The notes below the pieces were generated by a model, which was not told the DNA's origin, made no database searches, and was given only the letters and a program-made list of their open reading frames with translations. From a virus: DNA of 47,939 nt. The stretch is from positions 1 to 47,939 of the IMG/VR virus record IMGVR_UViG_3300025117_000097; one strand, written 5' to 3'. Position 1 is the stretch's first letter. Each line of letters starts with the position of its first letter. The position numbers were made by a program, and so were the translations under genes. Shown one piece after another: positions 32,365-38,516 of this stretch.

Positions 32365-32398
32365 AATCTTACCAACTAGTTGTCTAGTTGGTAAGATT
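32365..32398 (-). terminator. 15-bp perfect hairpin between two leftward genes
   Basis: AATCTTACC plus AACTAG pairs exactly with CTAGTT plus GGTAAGATT around loop TTGT. It follows the stop of the Lys/Ala-rich gene by 18 bases. No T run, so attenuator, processing site or protein-binding site are alternatives. Confidence 0.5.
32374..32389. repeat. CTAG palindrome 20 (spacer ttgt), intergenic hairpin core
   Basis: Core of the 15-bp stem at 32365-32398; the same spacer occurs in palindrome 13. Confidence 0.95.
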
Positions 32399-32416
32399 AG
32401 ACTGACCTGCAATCAA

Positions 32417-33544
32417 TTACCCAACAAGGTTCAAAGCTTTCTGGATCTCTTCATCGGCGCAAAGCACGTTGCGGAAGTTGTCATCCATGGCGAGTATACA
32501 AGCTTTCGCCAAAGTACAAAGTTGTTCCTGCGTCATGCCGGAAACGTCCATTTGTGCGTTGCTGGTTGCCGTTGTAGTGGTCTTGGTAGTAACGTTGCTA
32601 GTCTGTGCGGCAAGTCCAGCGGCTTCAAGTGCGGCTTCCTCAAGACGCTTTCGTTCAAGCTCTTTCTTAGCGGCTTCCCGTTTTTCGATGTTTGCAGGGT
32701 TGAGCATGGTAAATCGTTCCGATGCCCGGTTGACCATATGGCCCCAAGAAATCAGATTGTTGTCACGTTCCGTCTGGTACAATTTCTGGTATCCCCATGC
32801 CGTTCCGTCTTCTTTTACGGGCCATACCTTTTCAGCTACGAGATCCGCAACAAGATCTTTCACCGACCAGTTGTAACGACCGCCAAGCTCTTTGTATCCG
32901 AGTTCGGCATTGCTTTCGGCGGAAAATGCAGCTTTCAGGGCGGTGCTAGCTTTGCCAGATTGGAGAGTCTTAATCATGCTTTCCGGTGCTCCTTTGACTT
33001 CGACGGGCGGGAGAAGAGGGGCGGGAGTGTTACGAACTGCATCCCGCTTCGCTTTGGCTTCAGCCTTCTCTGCATCTTTCTTCGCTTTGGCAGCGGCTTT
33101 TTCCGCATCTTTGGTGGCTTTGGCATCCGCCTTGACCTTATCGGCAGCGGCTTTTTCCTCTGCTTTCTTTGCAGCAGCAGCGGCTTTTTCTGCGTCTTTG
33201 GTGGCTTTTCCGGCATTCTTCGCGGCTTCTTTTTCGGCTTTGGCTTTGGCTTCCGCTTCTTTTTTGATTCTGGCGTTATTTTCCGCCTCAGCTTTCAGGG
33301 CGGCGAGTTTGGCTTTTGCTGGGTTCAAGGGTTCAGGGTTTGATACCGTTGCCGGTACAATATTAATGTCAACGTCTGAATCATCATTTGCGGCATTGGT
33401 ATCGATGTTGGCTCTTTCGGCAGCTATACGTTCATCGACGCTAACGAGTGTAGGGGATTGAGCAGCGGCGGCGAGTGCGGCAGATGGCGGTGCGGGAACG
33501 GGAATGGTTGCCGGTTTATTGGTTTCGGTCGTTATGATTGCCAT
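32417..33544 (-). CDS. Lys/Ala/Glu-rich coiled-coil protein, 375 aa
   Basis: Residues about 75-170 are a long run of A-K-A-E-K-A-like heptads, predicted as a single stable helix or coiled coil; the N-terminal 70 residues are Pro/Ala/Asp-rich and disordered; the C-terminal part (about 185-375) is folded and has a V-K-D-L-V-A-D-L-V segment with a W-x-V-x-x-D-G-T-A-W loop, then a Thr-rich linker and a final helical domain. This resembles phage abundant early proteins but no family was recognised. AGGAG precedes ATG 33544; a short promoterless gap separates it from the upstream gene. Confidence 0.75.
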   Translation of the reverse strand: MAIITTETNKPATIPVPAPPSAALAAAAQSPTLVSVDERIAAERANIDTNAANDDSDVDINIVPATVSNPEPLNPAKAKLAALKAEAENNARIKKEAEAKAKAEKEAAKNAGKATKDAEKAAAAAKKAEEKAAADKVKADAKATKDAEKAAAKAKKDAEKAEAKAKRDAVRNTPAPLLPPVEVKGAPESMIKTLQSGKASTALKAAFSAESNAELGYKELGGRYNWSVKDLVADLVAEKVWPVKEDGTAWGYQKLYQTERDNNLISWGHMVNRASERFTMLNPANIEKREAAKKELERKRLEEAALEAAGLAAQTSNVTTKTTTTATSNAQMDVSGMTQEQLCTLAKACILAMDDNFRNVLCADEEIQKALNLVG

Positions 33545-33591
33545 GGTTGTTACTCCTTTAAAAAGGGTTGTGTGGTATGGGGCGGTGCCCG

Positions 33592-33798
33592 TTAAAAGTT
33601 CATTTCCTCGAAATAATCCGTACTTGGAAATTGAATTTTAACATTTTCTTCATCTTCTGTCAACAAAGAATCTGCCGTTTGCGTAGCCTCTTTAATGGCC
33701 CGCATAGTATCTTGAATTTCATCGATGAGATCTTGTTGGTCTTTAATCGGTAACAATCCACTACAATCAATTACCCTTCTCTTTCTTAGCTTTGTCAT
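33592..33798 (-). CDS. Hypothetical acidic protein, 68 aa
   Basis: A basic N-terminus (K-L-R-K-R-R) followed by an acidic helical body; no family recognised. AAGGAG is well placed before ATG 33798, and CTAG palindrome 21 lies 33 bases upstream of the start. A phage-encoded host-interaction factor is possible, unsupported by motifs. Confidence 0.7.
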   Translation of the reverse strand: MTKLRKRRVIDCSGLLPIKDQQDLIDEIQDTMRAIKEATQTADSLLTEDEENVKIQFPSTDYFEEMNF

Positions 33799-33830
33799 AA
33801 CTTGTACTCCTTTAACATTTGATTGTTGCC

Positions 33831-33846
33831 AACTAGACAGCTAGTT
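33831..33846. repeat. CTAG palindrome 21 (spacer acag), intergenic
   Basis: Lies between the pentapeptide-repeat gene stop and the next gene, three bases past the TAA. Confidence 0.95.
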
Positions 33847-33849
33847 GAA

Positions 33850-34302
33850 TTAAATTTTAGTCAAATCATTACGATAACTAAGAAAATCATTTTTAAACGG
33901 ACAATCTTCAAGCCATTGTTTTTGATTTTCATTTAACGAAGACCAATCTTGTCTAGTCAAATGATATATCATTTGGGAAAACAACCGTGCGTCCCCCTTT
34001 ATAAGTGTTCCCCCGCATGAAAATGGAATACCCGATGAAAGATCCAAGTTAGCGCCCCGCAAGTCAGCGCCCCGCAAGCTAGCGCCCCGCAAGTCAGCGC
34101 CCCGCAAGTCAGCGCCCCGCAAGTTAGCGCCCCACAAGCTAGCATCCTGCAAGTCAGCGCCCCGCAAGTCAGCGCCCTGCAAGCTAGCATCCTGCAAGTT
34201 AGCGCCCCGCAAGTCAGCGCCCCGCAAGTCAGCACGCTTTCCGTTTTCAATACCTTTCGTCCAGTTTTCATGCGATTTTAATATTACTGATATATTTTCC
34301 AT
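33850..34302 (-). CDS. Pentapeptide repeat protein, 150 aa
   Basis: Residues about 22-85 are tandem A-D-L-R-G / A-N-L-Q-D / A-S-L-x-G pentapeptides forming a right-handed beta helix; DNA repeats of 15 bases (AGCGCCCCGCAAGTC type) are visible at about 34050-34230. A helical C-terminus (about 95-150) follows. Such proteins can mimic B-form DNA and inhibit or protect topoisomerases, but many have other roles. ATG 34302 is preferred to ATG 34308 because GGGG is spaced correctly. Confidence 0.85.
   Translation of the reverse strand: MENISVILKSHENWTKGIENGKRADLRGADLRGANLQDASLQGADLRGADLQDASLWGANLRGADLRGADLRGASLRGADLRGANLDLSSGIPFSCGGTLIKGDARLFSQMIYHLTRQDWSSLNENQKQWLEDCPFKNDFLSYRNDLTKI
34050..34235. 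repeat. 15-bp tandem repeats encoding the pentapeptide helix
   Basis: About twelve near-identical 15-base units (gcgccccgcaagtca and variants with gcatcctgcaagt) in the reading frame of the pentapeptide protein. Repeat number is likely to vary between relatives. Confidence 0.85.
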
Positions 34303-34331
34303 AATCATCCCCTTTTTTGTGTTGTGTTGTC

Positions 34332-34347
34332 AACTAGTTGACTAGTT
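34332..34347. repeat. CTAG palindrome 22 (spacer ttga), intergenic
   Basis: AACTAG-N4-CTAGTT; the stem extends by CA/TG (CAACTAG/CTAGTTG). It lies four bases past the stop of the 132-aa gene. Confidence 0.95.
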
Positions 34348-34351
34348 GGTG

Positions 34352-34750
34352 CTACCAGTCGGTGGCTTCATTCGTCCATGACAGATCTTCAATCGGCGCT
34401 GTGTGTCGTCGATCAGGGATATGTCGCCTGTCTTCTTTGTTTTCCCATAACATACAAAGTTTCGTCTTACCAAACAGCTCTTCTTGGATTGCAACGACAT
34501 CCGCCTGAATCTCTTTGTCCGACACGCCGACCGGATATAAAAACTTGCTTATGAATCGTTGCAGACCTGATACTGACCATAACCAATTTGCCAGATTATG
34601 GTCAACCCGAATGGCTGTCTCTTCAGATGAGCTACCATTCTTTATCAGTTTAGCCATAACAGCCTGACGTTGCTGCTCATAGGCCGATACTGATACCGCA
34701 TGACTTATCATACCCTTGATGTGTTTGTATTCGTCAATCTGCAATTCCAT
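34352..34750 (-). CDS. Hypothetical protein, 132 aa
   Basis: Helical, with a C-terminal H-I-P-D-R-R-H segment and two Trp near the end; no family recognised. GGAGC precedes ATG 34750. TAG stop. It is one of a set of small genes near the leftward promoter end, probably early-expressed host-takeover proteins by position. Confidence 0.7.
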   Translation of the reverse strand: MELQIDEYKHIKGMISHAVSVSAYEQQRQAVMAKLIKNGSSSEETAIRVDHNLANWLWSVSGLQRFISKFLYPVGVSDKEIQADVVAIQEELFGKTKLCMLWENKEDRRHIPDRRHTAPIEDLSWTNEATDW

Positions 34751-34762
34751 GGCTCTAGCTCC

Positions 34763-34981
34763 TTATGCTGAAGTTGAGATCTGGTCAAGGTCAGCTTCCG
34801 TGAATGTGGCATAGTCATACAGACCATGCTTGACTCGTACTTCGACTCTATCCGGGTTGCGCTTCCAGGTTTTAATACTTGTTACCCTGGCGCGCATGGC
34901 TGTTTTGCCATCGGCATTCTTTTGGGTTGTGTGGTAGACCATTTGCCCTTTCCTGAGTGCTTTCGCTTCTTGTAATGTCAT
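34763..34981 (-). CDS. Small SH3-like beta protein, 72 aa
   Basis: L-R-K-G-Q-M-V-Y-H, then R-V-T-S-I-K-T-W-K-R and V-R-V-K-H-G-L-Y-D-Y resemble small beta-barrel phage proteins (KOW or SH3-like). GGAG is well placed before ATG 34981. Possibly nucleic acid or protein binding; function unknown. Confidence 0.7.
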   Translation of the reverse strand: MTLQEAKALRKGQMVYHTTQKNADGKTAMRARVTSIKTWKRNPDRVEVRVKHGLYDYATFTEADLDQISTSA

Positions 34982-35017
34982 GGTAGTAACTCCTTGTTTG
35001 ATGTTTACGATTGAGAG

Positions 35018-35380
35018 CTATGCAAAATACCTTGTTTCGCCAGTAGTTGAGCCATAATGATTTTTAAATGTCTCCTTTGCTGGTATGCTGGACCACTCCT
35101 TAATGATCGCAACGGCATGTTTAGGAAGGATGTCTTGCCAATCTTCCTCTTGCACATAGCGCCCGTCTTCCAGGTCCATTACTTGCTTCTTGCTTCGGAA
35201 CGTTTTCCTTCGCCCCATCTCTGTTTTTTCAAGAGTTCGAATAGTTCTGAGAGATCCGGCATCGATATACAGCTCATAGGTGTGAGTAGTGACAAGCTTC
35301 GCTCTATGGCCCGTTCCCGACAAAGACGTAATGTGATAGACTTGAAGCAATACAGCTTTTTGTGTGGGTTGTGTTGTCAT
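35018..35380 (-). CDS. Hypothetical early protein, 120 aa
   Basis: No domain recognised; basic with beta-like segments and a C-terminal G-S-T-T-G-E-T. ATG 35380 overlaps the previous gene's stop (ATGA), and GGAG is eight or so bases upstream. Close to the leftward promoter region, so expressed early by position. Confidence 0.65.
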   Translation of the reverse strand: MTTQPTQKAVLLQVYHITSLSGTGHRAKLVTTHTYELYIDAGSLRTIRTLEKTEMGRRKTFRSKKQVMDLEDGRYVQEEDWQDILPKHAVAIIKEWSSIPAKETFKNHYGSTTGETRYFA

Positions 35381-35592
35381 TGCATCGTCTCCTTATTTGT
35401 GTTGAGGATTGAGATCCGGGTATCAAACCTATTGATCTGGCTTTGGCTTGCTTCCCATACTCGCCTTGCCTGCTCCATGCTCTCTTGATATTGATCTTGG
35501 GTCATGGCCTTAATCAGAAAGAGGCGCTGTATGATCGCCAGGTTGTTCTGATACTGGTCAAGAGCCATTTCATGTAGCTGTGTAGTTGTCAT
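35377..35592 (-). CDS. Hypothetical helical protein, 71 aa, first leftward gene
   Basis: ATG 35592 is chosen over the longer frame from 35661 because AGGAGAGG lies just upstream. The product is helical, Gln-rich (M-T-Q-D-Q-Y-Q) and probably a coiled coil. It is the promoter-proximal gene of the leftward operon. Function unknown. Confidence 0.65.
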   Translation of the reverse strand: MTTTQLHEMALDQYQNNLAIIQRLFLIKAMTQDQYQESMEQARRVWEASQSQINRFDTRISILNTNKETMQ

Positions 35593-35716
35593 GGTAGCCT
35601 CTCCTTGTATTGCTTTGTGGTTGTTGGTGGCTTCCTGGTGTGTCCTGTAGTGGAGTCTCAATAGTAAGTCCGAATAAGAACAATTGCAAGATCAGTCAAG
35701 GAATTAATGGTCATTA

Positions 35717-35857
35717 ATGCTTATGATATGTATAAATGAAAATGATGTATATTGTAAATGCATGAATTATCAGTCTATAGATTGTGAATCCATGGGTTGT
35801 GAATGTATGGGTTGTGAATCTATAGATTGGTGTAGTGACAGATGGGGTATTTGCTAA
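35717..35857 (+). other. Possible Cys-rich microprotein over iteron array A (46 aa)
   Basis: A frame from ATG 35717 to TAA 35857 reads the 15-bp units as Cys-containing pentapeptides (I-D-C-E-S, M-G-C-E-C, M-G-C-E-S). No good ribosome site is visible. Two of three frames of the repeat lack stops, so this may be chance. Confidence 0.2.
35774..35829. repeat. 15-bp iteron array A (about 3.7 copies)
   Basis: Direct repeats of TCTATAGATTGTGAA and variants (units at 35774, 35789, 35804 and 35819). The same consensus recurs in array B, in the same orientation, about 460 bases away. Confidence 0.8.
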
Positions 35858-35962
35858 CTGGGGCGGATAACACCTACTATTTCTTTATTAATATTATATA
35901 CTTATGTATAGTGTATAGATAGAGTAAAGAAAAGAAAGGATTGAAGAAAAAGAGATATTTCT

Positions 35963-35977
35963 GTGTTATTTTGACAT
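35963..35977. promoter_or_regulatory. Operator-like 15-mer, reverse copy
   Basis: GTGTTATTTTGACAT matches 13 of 15 bases of the reverse complement of the element at 36389-36403. It overlaps a TTGACA hexamer (35971-35976). Confidence 0.35.
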
Positions 35978-35978
35978 A

Positions 35979-35993
35979 TGTTGCATTGCAACA
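35979..35993. promoter_or_regulatory. Perfect 15-bp palindrome TGTTGCA-T-TGCAACA
   Basis: Seven-base arms around a single T, next to a TTGACA hexamer in the AT-rich tract. Typical size and symmetry for a dimeric repressor or initiator site. Confidence 0.5.
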
Positions 35994-36209
35994 AAAATAT
36001 TTATTTCTAATAAAAACTTTTAAAATGGCAAAAAAATATACACTCTATACACGAAGTATACATTATGCAAGCGATATCAAGAGGTTAAGCCAGTGCTATC
36101 CTATGTGCTGACCTCTTATATGTGCGATCTCAAGGACTTACGTAAGATATTGTGTTAGGCATATCCCCAGATCTATATATTAGCAGCTACTATCCTGGTC
36201 TACCCTTCT

Positions 36210-36377
36210 ATGGATTCATACCCCATGCATCGACAGTCTATGGATTGTGAGTCTATGGACTGTAGATCTATGGGTTGTGAATGCATGGACTGTGGATCTA
36301 TGGCTGAAACGGAGGGGGTGGGGGGAAAAACGGGCGCGTCATATATCTATATTAGACCCACACACGAAATTTTATAA
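36210..36377 (+). other. Possible Cys-rich microprotein over iteron array B (55 aa)
   Basis: A frame from ATG 36210 to TAA 36377 reads array B as pentapeptides M-D-C-E-S, M-D-C-R-S, M-G-C-E-C, M-D-C-G-S. It shares a Q-S-[IM]-D-C-E-S start with the frame over array A. No clear ribosome site; low confidence. Confidence 0.2.
36236..36305. repeat. 15-bp iteron array B (4 or more copies)
   Basis: Direct repeats of [GA]TCTATGGATTGTGA and variants (units at 36236, 36251, 36266, 36281 and a partial at 36296). Another partial unit lies at about 36207. Confidence 0.8.
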
Positions 36378-36465
36378 AATTTTAGGATGTGTCAAATTAA
36401 CACAAAAATAACATAGAAATTTTATAAAATTTTAGGCTGCGTCAAATTAGTATAAAAATACCACA
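36366..36465. repeat. Tandem 50-bp direct repeat upstream of the rightward promoter
   Basis: Two units of exactly 50 bases (36366-36415 and 36416-36465) identical at 43 positions. Each starts with the palindrome AAATTTTATAAAATTT and carries a 15-mer (GTGTCAAATTAACAC or GCGTCAAATTAGTAT) related to the element on the promoter. Confidence 0.85.
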
Positions 36466-36485
36466 AAAATAATATAAAAATTTTC

Positions 36486-36514
36486 TGGACAAAAAATTAA
36501 CTACGTGTTAAAAT
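36486..36514 (+). promoter_or_regulatory. Rightward promoter with operator on the -10
   Basis: TGGACA (36486-36491), 17-base spacer, TAAAAT (36509-36514). The perfect inverted repeat GTGTTA-AAA-TAACAC (36505-36519) covers the -10, so binding there would block transcription of the regulator gene 30 bases downstream, an autoregulatory arrangement. Confidence 0.6.
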
Positions 36515-36548
36515 AACACAAAATCAGACCACCTTGGAATATACAATT

Positions 36549-36863
36549 ATGAATGAGAACAGCGTCCCGTCCCCCGCCGAACTAAAAAACCAATTTATCA
36601 TTCCGTGGAATTTGGCGGATATGATGTCGCCATGGCTTGGCCTATCCACAAGCATGTCCTACCAGATCTTAAGGCAAGGAAGAAAGCCCTCTATACGAAC
36701 CAAGAATAAGCTCAGGGAGCGGTTAGGCATACCGACTGAAATATGGAATAAAAACATTGACGAACTGGCCGAATATCTATATATTATGTGGTATGAGTCT
36801 ACTCAGGAGAGGGACCAGCAAGCAACTGGAGAACAACTGCGGAAACTACAAGAACTCTTTTAA
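36549..36863 (+). CDS. Helix-turn-helix transcriptional regulator, 104 aa
   Basis: Residues about 18-60 fit a Cro/CI-type helix-turn-helix: L-A-D-M-M followed by L-G-L-S-T-S-M-S-Y-Q-I-L-R-Q-G-R-K-P-S, then a L-x-E-R-L-G-I-P terminus. ATG 36549 is preferred to TTG 36534. It is the first gene of the rightward unit and lies next to operator-like repeats, so it probably controls its own promoter and perhaps the leftward one. Whether it also binds the CTAG palindromes is unknown. The C-terminal tail is charged and helical. Confidence 0.75.
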   Translation: MNENSVPSPAELKNQFIIPWNLADMMSPWLGLSTSMSYQILRQGRKPSIRTKNKLRERLGIPTEIWNKNIDELAEYLYIMWYESTQERDQQATGEQLRKLQELF

Positions 36864-36875
36864 GGAGCAAGAACG

Positions 36876-37070
36876 ATGACGATGAAAGCGTTAGTACCAA
36901 TTATTTTTGTTTTAATAGTCCTGTCAATACTATTAACTAGGTCGCTAGTTAACTCTGGACAGGGGATGGGACCAGGACCGGGGATAGGAATAAGTTACAT
37001 TGCTCCGGATGCTGTGCTGTTTAATACTGATACCGTAACATTTAATGGCGATGCCGCCGTGACATGGTGA
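36876..37070 (+). CDS. Small membrane-anchored or secreted protein, 64 aa
   Basis: An N-terminal hydrophobic helix (about residues 7-20: I-I-F-V-L-I-V-L-S-I-L-L) is followed by CTAG palindrome 23 (Thr-Arg-Ser-Leu-Val), a Gly/Pro-rich stretch and a beta-like tail. AAGGAG precedes ATG 36876. No family recognised. Confidence 0.6.
   Translation: MTMKALVPIIFVLIVLSILLTRSLVNSGQGMGPGPGIGISYIAPDAVLFNTDTVTFNGDAAVTW
36935..36950. repeat. CTAG palindrome 23 (spacer gtcg), coding
   Basis: Extended arms TTAACTAG/CTAGTTAA in the small membrane protein gene, read as Thr-Arg-Ser-Leu-Val right after its hydrophobic segment. Confidence 0.95.
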
Positions 37071-37074
37071 GAAC

Positions 37075-37839
37075 ATGAACATGAGACTACTTACTGCTGT
37101 ATTATTGACCTTGGTGCTTGCTGCTCCCTCATTCGCTGCTGTTGAGCTTGATGCCGATGCGAATGGACTCATTGACATTAGTAAAGGTGGGCTGAACTCA
37201 ATGCCGACCGCTGATAACCAGATCCTACAGGCGAACGGGGCGAACTCATATGCATGGGTGTCAACCCTGGAAGGGATCATTGACGATACGAAGGGCAACG
37301 GGGACACTACTTATATATGGTCGGCTGACAAAGTGTTCGATCAACTGTTTCTGAAAGCACCGCTGGCCGATCCGGTGTTCACTGGGTCAATGGCGGTCCC
37401 AGTAGGCACAGGTCCAACGGTGGATGCGAACGGTGAAATGGCTATCGATACAACGGCATCTCAACTTCTGTACTATTCCAGCGCTGAGTACGCGATATCA
37501 CCGTTTAGGCAGATTGACTTTGCAGTGAAGAACCCTGTCGATGCGGACGACTTCTTCTTGTTCAAAGCTCAAGTTGGCATGACAATAACCGATATTCACG
37601 TAATCACCATAGGTGGAACGTCCATATCAGTTGACATCCAGGAGTGTTCGGCTACAGGAACGACATGCACTACTGTTGACGCTGCCATAACCGCTGACTC
37701 TGATGGTGCTACCGACGATGGAACGCTGTCCAATCCAAGTATTGACATTGGTGACTGGGTAAAGGTCGTCCTTGGAGCGCCGACCGGAACAGTGACATTC
37801 TTATCTGGATCAATATTCTACAAGGAGACACGATTCTAA
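37075..37839 (+). CDS. Exported virion-type protein with signal peptide, 254 aa
   Basis: Sec signal peptide: M-N-M-R, hydrophobic core L-L-T-A-V-L-L-T-L-V-L-A, cleavage at S-F-A-A (about residue 22). The mature part is Thr/Asp/Gly-rich and beta-like with a short M-P-T-A-D-N-Q-I-L motif common in fibre-type proteins. Overlaps the next gene by one base (TAATG). Exported structural or surface protein; no family recognised. Confidence 0.7.
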   Translation: MNMRLLTAVLLTLVLAAPSFAAVELDADANGLIDISKGGLNSMPTADNQILQANGANSYAWVSTLEGIIDDTKGNGDTTYIWSADKVFDQLFLKAPLADPVFTGSMAVPVGTGPTVDANGEMAIDTTASQLLYYSSAEYAISPFRQIDFAVKNPVDADDFFLFKAQVGMTITDIHVITIGGTSISVDIQECSATGTTCTTVDAAITADSDGATDDGTLSNPSIDIGDWVKVVLGAPTGTVTFLSGSIFYKETRF

Positions 37840-38516
37840 TGAAAACTCTAACACTGTTGGTATCGATACTACTGTTTATGGTAGCACCGTTGCAGTCAGC
37901 GGTGCTGGTGGGATTTGGGGAATCTGGAGCGGCACCTATATTCCTTGAGACGTTTGAGGCAACCGGATACGACAATGCTGTGTGGACTGAGACGGGAACG
38001 CCTGACGAGGACTACACAACTGGTCCGTTGTGCGGATCTCAATCACTGGATATCAGCTCAACTACTGCTGTTGTTCAATCCTCTGATCTAGGGGAGTATA
38101 CAGGGATTAAATTTTTAATTAAATTTGGCACTTTAACTAACTCAGCGGATAGTTATCAGTTCGCTATGCGGGATAGCACAGGAACGACGAATCTTGGCCT
38201 AATAGCCGTAACCTCTTCCGATTATTTCAAGATCGCGTGTGGTACTGCTAATGTGACTGATAACACCATGCTCCTTTCTGCCACAGCTACGTATATGGTA
38301 TGGCTTGACTACGTGAAAGGGACGGGTAGCAATGCACAGTTGAGGCTGTATGTGGCTGAAGACGCCAGTGCGGATTGTGTAGAAACAAAACCAGGAACAC
38401 CGCTATTAACAATAACAACTGGAACATCTACGCTTAACGCCCAAACGATAAGGATACTACAGAGCAATGCTATGTCGTCCCATATTTTATGGGATAATGT
38501 GGAGATAACACAATGA
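37839..38516 (+). CDS. Exported beta-sandwich-like protein, 225 aa
   Basis: Signal peptide M-K-T-L-T-L-L-V-S-I-L-L-F-M-V-A-P-L-Q-S-A (cleavage about 21). The mature sequence (E-T-F-E-A-x-G-Y-D-N-x-V-W-T-E-T-G, a V-W-L-D-Y strand, I-L-W-D-N-V-E-I) resembles concanavalin/laminin-G-like carbohydrate-binding sandwiches seen in phage and environmental proteins. ATGA overlap with the next gene, GGAGA before ATG 37839. Confidence 0.7.
   Translation: MKTLTLLVSILLFMVAPLQSAVLVGFGESGAAPIFLETFEATGYDNAVWTETGTPDEDYTTGPLCGSQSLDISSTTAVVQSSDLGEYTGIKFLIKFGTLTNSADSYQFAMRDSTGTTNLGLIAVTSSDYFKIACGTANVTDNTMLLSATATYMVWLDYVKGTGSNAQLRLYVAEDASADCVETKPGTPLLTITTGTSTLNAQTIRILQSNAMSSHILWDNVEITQ

Larger units (their letters stand above)
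35593..36548. promoter_or_regulatory. Divergent control region and candidate replication origin
   Basis: A 956-base stretch between the two divergent operons without a convincing gene. It holds two arrays of 15-bp direct repeats, an AT-rich tract (about 35880-36060), a perfect 15-bp palindrome, operator-like 15-mers, a 50-bp tandem repeat and a rightward promoter. A leftward TATAAT occurs at 35898-35893. The combination of iterons, AT-rich DNA and nearby regulator gene fits an origin and transcription switch; this is inference. Confidence 0.55.

Noticed and set aside
33990-34240. Possible CRISPR array (short regular repeats)
   Set aside because: The repeat units are 15 bases, contiguous and in frame with a pentapeptide protein; there are no unique spacers.
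36366-36465. CRISPR-like or transposon repeat
   Set aside because: Only two contiguous 50-bp units, AT-rich and next to a promoter; no spacer, transposase or target duplication.
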